Numbered from the stretch's first letter, positions 1 to 8,820 are shown. The stretch is 40,818 nt of DNA from Hyphomicrobiales bacterium (GCA_027483505.1 JAIXUP010000074.1:1-40818); one strand, 5' to 3'. Notes: generated by a model from the sequence alone, not told the origin. Numbers and translations are program-made.

Positions 1-1329
1 ACGAAGTGGACGTTCAAGCTGCGCGAAGGCGTCAAGTTCCACGATGGGTCGACCTTCACGGCCGACGCCGTTGTGTGGAACCTCGACAAGCTGCTCAAGC
101 AGGACGCGCCCCAGTTCGACCAGCGTCAGGCCAGCCAGGGGCGTTCCCGCATTCCGGCGGTTGCCTCGTACCGCGTCATCGATCCTCTAACCGTGGAAAT
201 CATCACTCGGACGCCGGACGCGACGCTGCCGTATCAGATCGCGTGGATCATGATGTCGTCCCCCGCGCAGTGGGAGAAGCTCGGCAAGAACTGGCAGGAG
301 TTCGCCAAGACTCCTTCAGGTACGGGACCATGGCGCCTGACCGCCTTCACGCCGCGCGAGCGCGCCGAAATGGTGCCGTTCAGGGAATACTGGGACAAGG
401 CGCGCGTGCCCAAGCTCGACCGCATGATCCTTCTGCCGCTGCCCGAGCCGAATGCCCGCGTCGCGGCGCTGCGCTCCGGCCAGGTCGACTGGATCGAGGC
501 GCCGTCGCCGGATGCCGTCCCGTCTCTCAGGTCAGCTGGCATGTCGATCGTGACCAATGCCTATCCGCACAACTGGACCTGGCATCTGTCGAGCGTCGAG
601 GGCTCGCCGTGGAATGACATCCGCGTCCGCAAGGCGGCGAACCTCGCCGTCGACCGCGAGGGCCTGAAGGAACTGCTGGGGGGCCTGATGATCCCGGCGC
701 AGGGGTTCTTCCCGCCTGGCCATCAGTGGTTCGGCAATCCCTCATTCAAGCTGAAGCGCGACCTGGCCGAGGCGAGGAAACTCCTCGCGGAAGCCGGCTA
801 TGGGCCGTCCAGGCCGTTCCAGACCAAGATCCTGATCTCGCCATCCGGCTCGGGCCAGATGCAGCCGCTGCCGATGAACGAGTTCATCCAGCAGAATCTC
901 GCCGAAGCCGGCATGAAGATCGACTTCGAAGTGGTCGAGTGGAACACGCTCATCAACATCTGGCGGGCTGGCGCGAAACATGAAAGTTCGCGCGGCGCGA
1001 CGGGGATGAACTACACCTACTTCATCCAGGACCCCTTCACCGGCCTGATCCGCCACCTGCAGTGCAACCTTCAGCCGCCCGCCGGGACCAATTGGGGCAT
1101 GTATTGCGACCCCATGATGGACAAGCTTTTCGAAGAGGTGCGCAACACCTTCGACGCCGCCGCGCAGTCAAAGGTTCTCGAGCGCATCCATGAGAAGTAC
1201 GTCGATGACGCGCTGTTCCTGATGGTCACGCACGACGTCAACGCCCGCGCCATGACTGCCAAGGTGCGCGGCTTCGTGCAGGCCCAGAACTGGTTCCAGG
1301 ATTTCGGCACCATCACCATGGCGCCCTGA
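1..1329 (+). CDS. ABC transporter substrate-binding protein, peptide/nickel type (5' truncated)
   Basis: Periplasmic solute-binding protein of the SBP_bac_5 (DppA/OppA/NikA) family, which captures peptides or similar solutes and hands them to the membrane permeases encoded just downstream. The reading frame is open from the first base of the window, so the signal peptide and N-terminus are missing; 442 residues are visible. The opening residues (WTFKLREGVKFHDGSTFTADAVVWNLD) are not a start but the family's typical early signature, with a DG-x-FTADDV-like motif. The stop is 27 bases before the first permease. The ligand cannot be read from sequence; peptides, opines and other small N-compounds are all possible for this family. 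Confidence 0.93.
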   Translation, partial: TKWTFKLREGVKFHDGSTFTADAVVWNLDKLLKQDAPQFDQRQASQGRSRIPAVASYRVIDPLTVEIITRTPDATLPYQIAWIMMSSPAQWEKLGKNWQEFAKTPSGTGPWRLTAFTPRERAEMVPFREYWDKARVPKLDRMILLPLPEPNARVAALRSGQVDWIEAPSPDAVPSLRSAGMSIVTNAYPHNWTWHLSSVEGSPWNDIRVRKAANLAVDREGLKELLGGLMIPAQGFFPPGHQWFGNPSFKLKRDLAEARKLLAEAGYGPSRPFQTKILISPSGSGQMQPLPMNEFIQQNLAEAGMKIDFEVVEWNTLINIWRAGAKHESSRGATGMNYTYFIQDPFTGLIRHLQCNLQPPAGTNWGMYCDPMMDKLFEEVRNTFDAAAQSKVLERIHEKYVDDALFLMVTHDVNARAMTAKVRGFVQAQNWFQDFGTITMAP

Positions 1330-1356
1330 CCGGCTGCGCACGCAGAGGCTTGTTGA

Positions 1357-2310
1357 ATGCTGACTTATATTGCGAAGCGCCTGCTGCACACGCTGCCAGT
1401 CGCCTTTGGCGTCAGCATCGTGTGCTTCCTGCTGGTGCACATCGCGCCGGGCGACCCGCTCACCTCGGTCTTGCCGCCCGATGCCTCGGCCCAACTGCAG
1501 GCGGAGATGCGCAAGATTTACGGCTTCGACCGCCCGCTCCCGGTCCAGTACGGGCTGTGGGTGCTCAAGACGCTGCAGGGCGATCTCGGCGTGTCGATCG
1601 CCACGGGCAGGCCGGTTGCGAGCGAGCTGTCGCGCGCGCTCGGCAACACGCTGATGCTCGCGGTGCTGGCCACACTGATCGGTTTTATTCTCGGTTCGAT
1701 GTTCGGCTTTGTCGCGGGCTACTTCCGCGGCAGCTGGCTCGACAAGCTCGCGTCTTTCGTCTCGATCATCGGGGTGTCGGTGCCGCATTATTGGCTTGGC
1801 ATGGTGCTGGTGATCATCTTTTCGGTACAGCTCAACTGGCTGCCTGCCACCGGGGCAGGCCCCGGCGGTTCGGCGGACTGGGTGTGGGACTGGGTTCACA
1901 TCAAGCACCTGATCCTGCCGGCGGTGACCATGTCTGTCATTCCAATGGGCATCGTCGCGCGGACCGTGAGGGCGCTGGTGGCGGACATCCTGAGCCAGGA
2001 GTTCATCGTCGGCCAGCGCGCCAAGGGCCTGCTGGACCTTGGTGTCTTCCGGCATGTCGTGAAGAACGCCGCGCCGACCGCGCTGGCTGTCATGGGCCTG
2101 CAGCTCGGCTACCTGCTGGGCGGCTCCATTCTGATTGAAACGGTGTTCTCCTGGCCGGGCACGGGCTTTCTGCTGGGCCAGGCCATCTTCCAGCGAGACC
2201 TTCCGCTCTTGCAGGGGACCATCCTTGTGTTGGCCATGTTCTTCGTCGCCCTCAATCTCATCGTCGACGTGGTGCAGACCATGCTTGATCCGCGCGTGCA
2301 GAGGTCCTGA
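1357..2310 (+). CDS. ABC transporter permease, DppB-like
   Basis: Inner-membrane permease (317 aa) of the DppB/OppB family, one half of the translocation pore of a peptide-type importer. The N-terminus (MLTYIAKRLLHTLPVAFGVS) is the family's usual first membrane helix, and a cytoplasmic EAA-type loop that docks the ATPase lies around QRAKGLLDLGVFRHVVKNA (residues about 219-237). The final helix ends in VVQTMLDPRV, typical of DppB. A CAGAGG Shine-Dalgarno sequence sits about nine bases before the ATG. It follows the solute-binding gene by 27 bases and is followed after three bases by the DppC-like gene. Confidence 0.93.
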   Translation: MLTYIAKRLLHTLPVAFGVSIVCFLLVHIAPGDPLTSVLPPDASAQLQAEMRKIYGFDRPLPVQYGLWVLKTLQGDLGVSIATGRPVASELSRALGNTLMLAVLATLIGFILGSMFGFVAGYFRGSWLDKLASFVSIIGVSVPHYWLGMVLVIIFSVQLNWLPATGAGPGGSADWVWDWVHIKHLILPAVTMSVIPMGIVARTVRALVADILSQEFIVGQRAKGLLDLGVFRHVVKNAAPTALAVMGLQLGYLLGGSILIETVFSWPGTGFLLGQAIFQRDLPLLQGTILVLAMFFVALNLIVDVVQTMLDPRVQRS

Positions 2311-2313
2311 GCC

Positions 2314-3195
2314 ATGACTGCCGCAACCCTCGAAGCCATCGCCAAGGTCGAGAAATCGCCCGGCTACTGGTCCGGCGTGCTGCGCCGCATCGCCCGCGAT
2401 CCCGTCGCCATGTTCGCCCTGTGCGTGATTGTCGCGATGATCCTGATGGCGGTCTTCGCGCCATGGATCGCGCCTGCCGATCCCTATCGTGGTCAGATGT
2501 TGCGGCGCTTGCGTCCCATCGGCACGGCGGGCTTCCCGCTCGGAACCGACGAACTCGGCCGCGACATGCTCACCAGGCTGATCTATGGCGCGCGTCTGTC
2601 GCTGATGATGGGCGTGACGCCGGTCATCATCGCCTTCTTCATCGGCTCGGCCATCGGCATCACCGCAGGTTATGTCGGAGGCAAGCTCAATTCGGCCCTC
2701 ATGCGCACCATCGACGTTTTCTTTGCCTTCCCGTCGGTGCTTCTGGCGATTGCGCTCTCCGGCGCACTGGGGGCCGGCATCTTCAACGGCCTTCTGTCGC
2801 TGACCATCGTGTTCATCCCGCCCATTGCCCGCATCGCCGAAAGCGTCACCACCGCCGTGCGCAAGATCGAGTATGTCGAGGCGGCGCGGGCTTCGGGCGC
2901 GTCGGGGTTCACCATCGTGCGGGTGCACGTGCTGGGCAATGTCATCGGCCCGATCTTCGTCTATGCGACAGGGCTGATTTCCGTCTCGCTGATCCTCGCC
3001 TCGGGGCTCTCCTTCCTCGGCCTTGGTGTCAAGCCGCCGGAGCCCGAGTGGGGGCTGATGCTCAACACCCTGCGCAACGCGATCTACGTGCAGCCCTGGG
3101 TGGCGGCTCTGCCGGGCCTGATGATCTTCATCACATCAATCTCGTTCAACCTGCTCTCGGACGGCCTGCGCTCGGCCATGGACCTCAAGGCATGA
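2314..3195 (+). CDS. ABC transporter permease, DppC-like
   Basis: Second permease subunit (293 aa) of the peptide-type importer, DppC/OppC family. After a cytoplasmic N-terminal tail there is a first membrane helix (about residues 32-52), then the periplasmic PIGTAGFPLGTDELGRDML signature characteristic of DppC, and an EAA loop (EAARASGASGFTIVRVHVLG, about 189-208). The C-terminal NLLSDGLRSAMD is also family-typical. The gene overlaps the next ATPase gene by four bases (ATGA), which suggests translational coupling within one operon. Confidence 0.93.
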   Translation: MTAATLEAIAKVEKSPGYWSGVLRRIARDPVAMFALCVIVAMILMAVFAPWIAPADPYRGQMLRRLRPIGTAGFPLGTDELGRDMLTRLIYGARLSLMMGVTPVIIAFFIGSAIGITAGYVGGKLNSALMRTIDVFFAFPSVLLAIALSGALGAGIFNGLLSLTIVFIPPIARIAESVTTAVRKIEYVEAARASGASGFTIVRVHVLGNVIGPIFVYATGLISVSLILASGLSFLGLGVKPPEPEWGLMLNTLRNAIYVQPWVAALPGLMIFITSISFNLLSDGLRSAMDLKA

Positions 3196-4205
3196 GTGCG
3201 CCGCTTCTTTCGGTCAGCGGGCTGACCAAGCATTTTCCGCTGAAGGGCGGGCTTTTCGGCCGCAGCACCGGCACGGTGCGGGCGGTCGACGGCATCACCT
3301 TCGATGTCGCCGAGGGCGAGACGCTCGGCATCGTGGGCGAAAGCGGCTGCGGCAAGTCCACGACTGCGCGGCTTCTGGTCGACCTGATCACACCGGACAG
3401 CGGCTCGATCCGCCTCGGCGGCAAGGAGATTGGCCCCGATCTGTCGGTGCGCGACCTGCGCCGTCAGGTGCAGATGGTGTTCCAGGACAGCTACGCCTCG
3501 CTCAATCCGCGCCTGACCATGGAAGACGCCATATCGTTTGGCCCGATGGTCGGCGGCATGGTTGGCCACAAGGCCGTCGCGCTTGCGCGCGACCTGCTGG
3601 CGCGTGTCGGTCTCGATCCGGCCCGCTTTGCCGGGCGTTATCCGCACGAGTTGTCAGGCGGCCAGCGCCAGCGCGTGAACATCGCCCGAGCGCTCGCCTT
3701 TTCGCCCAAGATCGTGGTGCTGGACGAAGCCGTGTCAGCGCTCGACAAGTCCGTCGAAGCCCAGGTCCTCAACCTTCTGGCGGACCTGAAGGCCGAGCTG
3801 GGGCTGACCTACATTTTCATTTCCCATGACCTCAATGTGGTCCGCTACATGAGCGACCGCGTGATGGTGATGTATCTCGGGCAGGTGGCGGAGATCGGCC
3901 CGGTGGAAGCCCTCTATTCAGCGCCCGCGCATCCCTATTCGCGGGCCTTGCTCGCAGCCATGCCGTCGATGGACCCTGACCGGCGGACCATGGAAGCGCC
4001 GCTGGCCGGCGATCCGCCGAACCCGATCAATCCCCCGCCGGGGTGTCGCTTCCACACCCGCTGCCGACTGGCGGACACCGTCTGTTCGGGGACTGATCCT
4101 GGCCTCTATGTCATGCCCGAGGCCGGGCATCTGGCAGCCTGCCACATCCACATTCCCGGCTCCGGCCATCGTGACGCCAAAAGCCGCGCGGGGGTGACGG
4201 CATGA
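3192..4205 (+). CDS. ABC transporter ATP-binding protein, DppF/OppF-like
   Basis: Cytoplasmic ATPase (337 aa) energising the peptide-type importer. Walker A is GESGCGKS (residues 49-56), the Q-loop lies in MVFQDSYASLNPR (about 95-107), the ABC signature LSGGQRQR is at 154-161, and Walker B with the D-loop (VVLDEAVSALD) is at about 175-185. The OppD/F C-terminal extension follows, with its conserved cysteines (GCRFHTRC and two later Cys). The frame is open upstream, but the ATG at 3192 overlaps the DppC stop as ATGA and places the protein start where family members begin. Walker B carries EAVSALD where EPTSALD is usual, a small variation. Confidence 0.92.
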   Translation: MSAPLLSVSGLTKHFPLKGGLFGRSTGTVRAVDGITFDVAEGETLGIVGESGCGKSTTARLLVDLITPDSGSIRLGGKEIGPDLSVRDLRRQVQMVFQDSYASLNPRLTMEDAISFGPMVGGMVGHKAVALARDLLARVGLDPARFAGRYPHELSGGQRQRVNIARALAFSPKIVVLDEAVSALDKSVEAQVLNLLADLKAELGLTYIFISHDLNVVRYMSDRVMVMYLGQVAEIGPVEALYSAPAHPYSRALLAAMPSMDPDRRTMEAPLAGDPPNPINPPPGCRFHTRCRLADTVCSGTDPGLYVMPEAGHLAACHIHIPGSGHRDAKSRAGVTA

Positions 4206-5179
4206 GCGTGCCGCTGGTCGAACTCGACAACCTGACGGTGCGTTTCCACGGCGAACGCACGGTCCATGCCGTCAACGGCGTCAGCTTCACGCTGAAGGCC
4301 GGCGAGACGCTGGGGATTCTCGGCGAAAGCGGTTCGGGCAAGAGCGTGACGCTCAAGACCCTGCTGCGCCTGTTGCCGGAGAACCGCACCGAGATTGGCG
4401 GCGGCGTGCGCGTTGACGGCGCTGACATCCTCAAGCTTGAGGGCAGGGCGCTTGCCGATCACCGCGGGGGCACGGCCTCGATGATCTTTCAGGACCCGAT
4501 GCTGGCGCTTGATCCGGTCTACACGATCGGCGAGCAGATCGCCGAAGCGGTCATCCGCCATGAGGGCGTGTCCTCGGCCGAGGGCATGGCGCGCGCCCTC
4601 GACATGCTGACGCGCGTGCGCATCCCCTCGCCGGAGCGGCGGCTCAAGGCCTATCCCCACGAAATGTCCGGCGGCATGCGCCAGCGGGCCATGATCGCGC
4701 TGGCGCTGGCATGCCGTCCGAAGCTGCTGCTGGCCGACGAGCCGACCACGGCGCTCGATGCGACGGTGCAGATTCAGATTCTGCTGCTGCTGCGCGACCT
4801 GCAGCGCGAGTTCGGCATGGGCATGATCTTCGTGACCCACGACATCGGCGTTGCCGTCGAGGTCTCCGACCGCGTCGCCGTGATGTATGCCGGCGAGATT
4901 GTCGAGACCGGCAGCGTGCGTGACCTGATCCGCGATCCGCGCCACCCCTACACCAAGGGCCTTCTCGCCGCGAACCTTCACGGCGCGGTGAAGGGCGCGC
5001 GGCTGCATGCGATCCCTGGCGCGCCGCCGGCCCTGGCCGAGGCGCCGAAGGCTTGCTCGTTCGCGCCGCGTTGCCCGGTCAAGGTGTCGGGCTGCGACAT
5101 CAACAGACCGCCCTCCGTTGCGCTCGGCGAGGCCCGGCAGGTTCGCTGCGTTCTGGCCGCCCCGGCGCCCGGAGCATGA
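4202..5179 (+). CDS. ABC transporter ATP-binding protein, DppD/OppD-like
   Basis: Second ATPase (325 aa) of the heterodimeric motor of the peptide-type importer. Walker A GESGSGKS is at residues 41-48, the signature SGGMRQR follows the Q-loop, and Walker B/D-loop is [16 protein letters not shown]. The C-terminal oligopeptide transporter domain carries the conserved Cys cluster ([14 protein letters not shown]). Start and stop both overlap neighbours by four bases (ATGA at 4202 and at 5176), so the five transporter genes and the GntR gene form one tightly packed unit. Confidence 0.93.
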   Translation: MSVPLVELDNLTVRFHGERTVHAVNGVSFTLKAGETLGILGESGSGKSVTLKTLLRLLPENRTEIGGGVRVDGADILKLEGRALADHRGGTASMIFQDPMLALDPVYTIGEQIAEAVIRHEGVSSAEGMARALDMLTRVRIPSPERRLKAYPHEMSGGMRQRAMIALALACRPKLLLADEPTTALDATVQIQILLLLRDLQREFGMGMIFVTHDIGVAVEVSDRVAVMYAGEIVETGSVRDLIRDPRHPYTKGLLAANLHGAVKGARLHAIPGAPPALAEAPKACSFAPRCPVKVSGCDINRPPSVALGEARQVRCVLAAPAPGA

Positions 5180-5823
5180 GTCGGCATACGCTCACCGACA
5201 CGATCGTGTTTGCGCTCACCGAAGACATCGTCGCGCACCGGCTGGCGCCGGGACATGCGCTCGATGAGGCTCGTATCGGCCAGCGCTTCGGCGCGTCGCG
5301 CACCCCGGTCAGGGAAGCGCTGCGGCAGCTCGCCGCAAGCGGTATGGTCGAGCTCAGGCCACACCGGACACCGACGGTGACACGGGTGAATGACGAGCGT
5401 ATGCGGGACATGTTCGACGTCATGGCCGAACTTGAAGCGCTGTGCGCCATCCGAGCCAGCACGGCAATGACGCCGCTGGAACGCCGCGCCCTGGAATTGC
5501 ATCATGAGATGATGGGGCAGGCGATGCGGGCGGGCGATGTGGTCGCCTACCGGCTCGGCAACGCCACCTTCCACGCGATGATCTACGAGGGTGCGCACAA
5601 TGACTACCTGCGCGAACTGGCGCTCGCCACCCGCGAGCGCCTCGCACCCTACCGCGGCGCCCAGCTCGAGGCCCCGGAGCGGCTGGCCATGTCACATCGC
5701 GAGCATGACGCCATCCTGACGGCGATCCTGCGCGGGCAGGGGTCAACGGCAGCCGATCTGCTGCGCGAGCATCTGGGCAACACCCGTGCGCAACTGGCGT
5801 CAATGACAACCGGAGCACAATGA
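5176..5823 (+). CDS. GntR-family regulator, FCD (FadR) subfamily
   Basis: Cytoplasmic one-component regulator (215 aa): an N-terminal winged helix-turn-helix (about residues 1-70, with the GntR signature IGQRFGASRTPVREALRQLAASGMV) and a C-terminal all-helical FCD ligand-binding domain with candidate metal ligands in FHAMIYEGAHND and SHREHDAI. The frame is open further upstream, but the ATG at 5176 overlaps the preceding ATPase stop (ATGA) and gives a normal N-terminus for the family. Being last in the transporter operon, it probably senses the imported solute or a product and controls this operon or the one starting at 6016. This is inference from position; the ligand is unknown. Confidence 0.9.
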   Translation: MSRHTLTDTIVFALTEDIVAHRLAPGHALDEARIGQRFGASRTPVREALRQLAASGMVELRPHRTPTVTRVNDERMRDMFDVMAELEALCAIRASTAMTPLERRALELHHEMMGQAMRAGDVVAYRLGNATFHAMIYEGAHNDYLRELALATRERLAPYRGAQLEAPERLAMSHREHDAILTAILRGQGSTAADLLREHLGNTRAQLASMTTGAQ

Positions 5824-5856
5824 TAATGCGCTTAAAAAAACAGCAAATGAACTAAA

Positions 5857-5867
5857 CTGTATGCAAT
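5857..5867. promoter_or_regulatory. Possible GntR/FCD operator
   Basis: CTGTATGCAAT, an imperfect palindrome lying 34 bases after the GntR stop in the only AT-rich stretch between the GntR gene and the amidase operon. It differs at two positions from TTGTATACAAT, the sort of short palindrome FCD-type GntR proteins often bind. Only one copy is seen, so this is a weak call. Confidence 0.2.
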
Positions 5868-5968
5868 TTGCGATCGACCGAAGCGCCTCTCATGTGCCGC
5901 TGTGTGTGCAAGGTCGAAATAAGTTTTCTATTTCAATGATTTGTTCCTCTCAGAATGTGGAGGGACGG

Positions 5969-5986
5969 CTGGCACGTCCCCTGCAT
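5969..5986 (+). promoter_or_regulatory. Sigma-54 (RpoN) promoter, -24/-12
   Basis: CTGGCACGTCCCCTGCAT matches the RpoN consensus YTGGCACG-N4-TTGCW with one mismatch (C for the first T of the -12 box). The invariant GG (5971-5972) and GC (5983-5984) are exactly ten bases apart. A transcript would start near 5996, about 20 bases before the amidase ATG at 6016. Sigma-54 promoters need an activator such as NtrC and are typical of nitrogen-limitation genes, which fits an allophanate hydrolase operon. No full NtrC palindrome is visible upstream; a TGTGTGCA half-site-like element is near 5903-5910. Confidence 0.68.
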
Positions 5987-6015
5987 TCATCATTGCGCAT
6001 CGAGACAGCCAGCGC

Positions 6016-7380
6016 ATGTTTGACGGCCCCTTGACCATCCGGACGCTTCACGCGGCCTATGCGCGCGGCGCCTCCGCCGTCGCCGCTATCGACGTGTGCT
6101 TTGCCCGGATCGACGTACTGAACGATCCCGGCGTCTTTCTGCATCTGTTGCCGCCCGAACGGGTGCGGCAGGCAGCCGTGGAGCTGCCGCCGTTCGACCC
6201 GAAGCGCTATCCGCTCTGGGGCGTGCCCTTCGCGGTGAAGGACAACATCGATGTCGCGGGTTTGCCAACCACTGCGGCGTGTCCCGGCTTTTCCTACCGC
6301 GCGGAAACGACGGCGCCGGTGGTGGAGCTGCTGCTGGCAGCCGGCGCGATCCTGGTCGGAAAGACCAATCTCGATCAGTTCGCAACCGGCCTGGTCGGCG
6401 TGCGCACGCCCCATCCAGTCCCGCGCAACGCTTTCGACGCGCAGCGCGTGCCCGGCGGCTCCAGCTCGGGTTCGGCGGTGGCGGTCGCGCAAGGGCTGGT
6501 GGCGTTCGCCCTCGGAACGGATACGGCCGGGTCCGGGCGCGTTCCGGCGGCGTTCAACAATCTCGTCGGGCTGAAGCCGACCCTCGGCGCCCTGTCGACG
6601 CGCGGCGTCGTCCCTGCCTGCCGCACGCTCGACGCCGTGTCGATCTTCGCAGGTTCGGTGGAGGACGCGGCTACCATCTTCGATGTTGCCGCGGTGTATG
6701 ATCCGGCTGAGGCCTATTCGCGGCCTGTGCCCGCCTATGGTCGCAGCATCGCCAGAATTGGCATTCCCATGGCGAAGGACCTCAGGTTCTTCGGCGACCA
6801 GAACGCCGCCGACGCCTGGGCCGCCAGTGTCGCGCGGTTGAAAGCCGCCGCGGCGGATGTCGTGGAGGTCGACATCGCGCCGTTCCTCGACTGCGCCGGC
6901 ATGCTCTACGCAGGCCCCTGGGTGGCGGAGCGGCGGGCGGCGGTCGGGCGCTTCATGGATGACCATCCAGAGGCGCTGCACCCGGTCACGCGCAGGATTT
7001 TGGACGGCGCCAGCGCTTACTCGGCGGTCGACTGCTTCAACGCGATCTATCGCCTGGCCGCATTTCGCCGCATCTCTGACGAGGTGTTCGGCCGCATCGA
7101 TGCGCTTGCCGTTCCGACCGCCCCGATCTTCCCGACGCTTGCTGACCTCGCGGATGATCCGCTCGGCCCGAACACGCGTCTCGGCACCTACACCAACTTC
7201 GTCAACCTGCTCGATCTCGCCGCGATCGCTGTGCCGGGACCCTTCCGCAAGGATGGGCTTCCTGCCGGGGCGACATTCATCGCGCCTGCCGGCAGCGATC
7301 GGCAACTTGCGCGTCTGGCGACGACGTTTTTCCCCGGCGTCGGGGGCAAGCTCGCCTCCCGCGCGATGGCCGATGCCTGA
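6016..7380 (+). CDS. Allophanate hydrolase, amidase domain as a separate protein
   Basis: Amidase-signature enzyme (454 aa) matching the N-terminal domain of AtzF-type allophanate hydrolase, which removes one amine from allophanate as ammonia. The Ser-cisSer-Lys triad is visible as K75 (FAVKDNID), S149 (PGGSSSGSA) and S173 (DTAGSGRVPA). The spacings of 74 and 24 residues equal those of AtzF K91/S165/S189. The GTDTAGSGRVPAAFNN stretch is the allophanate-hydrolase version of the motif. A TTG at 5941 would extend the frame but lies upstream of the sigma-54 promoter, so ATG 6016 is chosen; its Shine-Dalgarno is weak. AtzF is about 600 aa; here the C-terminal domain is the next gene, ten bases away in another frame. 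Confidence 0.88.
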   Translation: MFDGPLTIRTLHAAYARGASAVAAIDVCFARIDVLNDPGVFLHLLPPERVRQAAVELPPFDPKRYPLWGVPFAVKDNIDVAGLPTTAACPGFSYRAETTAPVVELLLAAGAILVGKTNLDQFATGLVGVRTPHPVPRNAFDAQRVPGGSSSGSAVAVAQGLVAFALGTDTAGSGRVPAAFNNLVGLKPTLGALSTRGVVPACRTLDAVSIFAGSVEDAATIFDVAAVYDPAEAYSRPVPAYGRSIARIGIPMAKDLRFFGDQNAADAWAASVARLKAAAADVVEVDIAPFLDCAGMLYAGPWVAERRAAVGRFMDDHPEALHPVTRRILDGASAYSAVDCFNAIYRLAAFRRISDEVFGRIDALAVPTAPIFPTLADLADDPLGPNTRLGTYTNFVNLLDLAAIAVPGPFRKDGLPAGATFIAPAGSDRQLARLATTFFPGVGGKLASRAMADA

Positions 7381-7390
7381 AAGGATGAAC

Positions 7391-7804
7391 ATGCACGAGG
7401 AGATGATCGAGATCGTGGTTGTCGGCGCGCATCTGGGCGGGATGCCGCTCAACCGCGAGCTGACCGACCGGGGCGGGGTGTTCCGGCGCACGGTCACAAC
7501 GACGGCAGACTACCGGTTTCATGCCCTTGCAGGCGGGCCGCCGCGCCGCCCGGGCCTGCTGCGCGTCGAGGATGGTCAGGGAGGCCCTGTCGAGGCCGAG
7601 GTCTGGGCCTTGCCGGCGGCAGGCTTTGGAACCTTCGTGGCCTCGATTCCCGCGCCGCTGTGCATCGGCACGGTCCGGCTTTCGGACGGCACAAGTCCGA
7701 AGGGCTTCCTGGTCGAGCCCGCAGGCTTGGCCCTCGCCGAAGACATCACGCGCCTGGGTGGCTGGCGCGCCTACATCGCATTGCTGACCGCCACCGCAGC
7801 CTGA
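7391..7804 (+). CDS. Allophanate hydrolase C-terminal domain as a stand-alone protein
   Basis: Small cytoplasmic protein (137 aa) matching the C-terminal, gamma-glutamylcyclotransferase-like domain of AtzF/DUR1,2. In the fused enzyme this domain acts on the product of the amidase domain. Signatures are VVGAHLGGMPLN (with H14, the candidate for the functional histidine), LPAAGFGTFVASIPAPLCIGTV, KGFLVEP and DITRLGGWRAYIA. Together with the preceding 454-aa amidase it adds up to about 590 aa, the length of fused AtzF. ATG 7391 is preferred because AAAGG precedes it by about six bases; ATG 7373 (overlapping the amidase stop) and ATG 7385 are in-frame alternatives. The two halves are in different frames, so this is a split, not a readthrough. 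Confidence 0.83.
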   Translation: MHEEMIEIVVVGAHLGGMPLNRELTDRGGVFRRTVTTTADYRFHALAGGPPRRPGLLRVEDGQGGPVEAEVWALPAAGFGTFVASIPAPLCIGTVRLSDGTSPKGFLVEPAGLALAEDITRLGGWRAYIALLTATAA

Positions 7805-7838
7805 ACCGACGCACAACCGAGAACCAGAGGAACCGAAC

Positions 7839-8798
7839 ATGATCAACCGTCGTCATCTGCTTGCCACCGGCGCCGCCGCAACCGGGTTGGTGGCCATGCC
7901 ATCTGTCCTGCGCGCACAGACCCAGCGCACCATCAAGATGGGCTCGTTGCGCCTGATCCACTCGATGACCCCGCATTTCTACGAGCGCTTCCTGCCGTCG
8001 AATCTGAAGGTCGAGATCATCACCTTTGACTCCCCCACCGACGGCAAGAACGCCGTGGTCACCAAATCGGTCGATTTCGGCGGGTTCGGCATTGCCGCCG
8101 CGACCCTCGGCGCTGCGGCAGGCGAGCCTGTCACGGTGGTCGGCGCATTTTGCAACAAGGGCATGGGCGTGGTCTCCAAGGCCGGCTCCGACATCAAGAC
8201 CGTCAAGGACCTGCGCGGCAAGAAGGTCGGCATCTGGCCTGGGTCGACGCAGGAGGTGTTCATCATGGAGCGCCTGCGCCTTGAGGGCATGAGCATCCGC
8301 GACGTGCAGGCGACGCGCGTGCCTTTCGGCGAGATGCACGCGATGCTCTCGCGCGGCGACATCGACGCCTATGTGGGCGCCGAGCCGGGCCCGGGCCTTT
8401 CGATCTCGTCGGGCGTCGGCCAACTGGTCGAGTATCCCTACAACACGGCCATGGGCGGCCTGAACATGATCTTCGCGACCCACGAGGATACCGCCGCCAA
8501 GGACCCGGACCTCGTCCGGACGATGTTGACGGTCCATCGCAGGGCGTCGGAATTCATGATGGCCAACAAGGCTGCGGTTGCCGACATGACGGTTGCGCGC
8601 CTCGGCGCCAACCGGGCGGCGGTCGACCACGCTCTGGCCGCCAACAATGTCGAATACACCTGGGAACTGACGGACACCGTCCTGACCCAGGCCCGCACCT
8701 ATGCCGCCCAGATGCTGGAGCTGAAGCAGATCCGGGCCTTGCCTGACTTCGCAAAGTTCCTGAATCCAAGCTTCTCGAAAGCCGTTGCCACCGCCTGA
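7839..8798 (+). CDS. ABC transporter substrate-binding protein, NMT1/TauA-SsuA type
   Basis: Exported solute-binding protein (319 aa) of the nitrate/sulfonate/taurine/thiamine-precursor class. The N-terminus has an Arg pair (INRRHLLATGAAATG) and an Ala-rich stretch, giving a Tat- or Sec-type signal with likely cleavage after about residue 26 (VLRA-Q). The mature domain shows the class's layout: KSVDFGGFGIAAATLGAA, then LRGKKVGIWPGSTQEVFIMERL and GEMHAMLSRGDIDAYVGAEPGPG. It follows the allophanate hydrolase C-terminal gene by 34 bases and precedes its permease and ATPase. Transporters of this class next to allophanate hydrolase usually import a small nitrogen compound; the ligand is inferred, not seen. 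Confidence 0.9.
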   Translation: MINRRHLLATGAAATGLVAMPSVLRAQTQRTIKMGSLRLIHSMTPHFYERFLPSNLKVEIITFDSPTDGKNAVVTKSVDFGGFGIAAATLGAAAGEPVTVVGAFCNKGMGVVSKAGSDIKTVKDLRGKKVGIWPGSTQEVFIMERLRLEGMSIRDVQATRVPFGEMHAMLSRGDIDAYVGAEPGPGLSISSGVGQLVEYPYNTAMGGLNMIFATHEDTAAKDPDLVRTMLTVHRRASEFMMANKAAVADMTVARLGANRAAVDHALAANNVEYTWELTDTVLTQARTYAAQMLELKQIRALPDFAKFLNPSFSKAVATA

Positions 8799-8820
8799 CG
8801 ACTGCCCCGATCAACCTGAG

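Noticed and set aside
1168..2928. 586-aa minus-strand open frame over the peptide transporter permeases
   Set aside because: It is antisense to two clear DppB/DppC genes; its Arg/His/Asp-rich composition is the usual shadow of GC-rich codon bias.
5893..5910. NtrC binding site upstream of the sigma-54 promoter
   Set aside because: Only one half (TGTGTGCA) resembles the TGCAC/GTGCA pattern; the other half does not match.
5941..6015. N-terminal extension of the amidase from TTG 5941
   Set aside because: The extension spans the sigma-54 promoter and has no ribosome site; ATG 6016 gives the AtzF-like start.
5824..6015. Guanidine-type riboswitch in front of the allophanate hydrolase
   Set aside because: Allophanate hydrolases in guanidine-carboxylase operons are often preceded by one, but no conserved ACGR-bearing stems were recognised here, and no urea/guanidine carboxylase is present.
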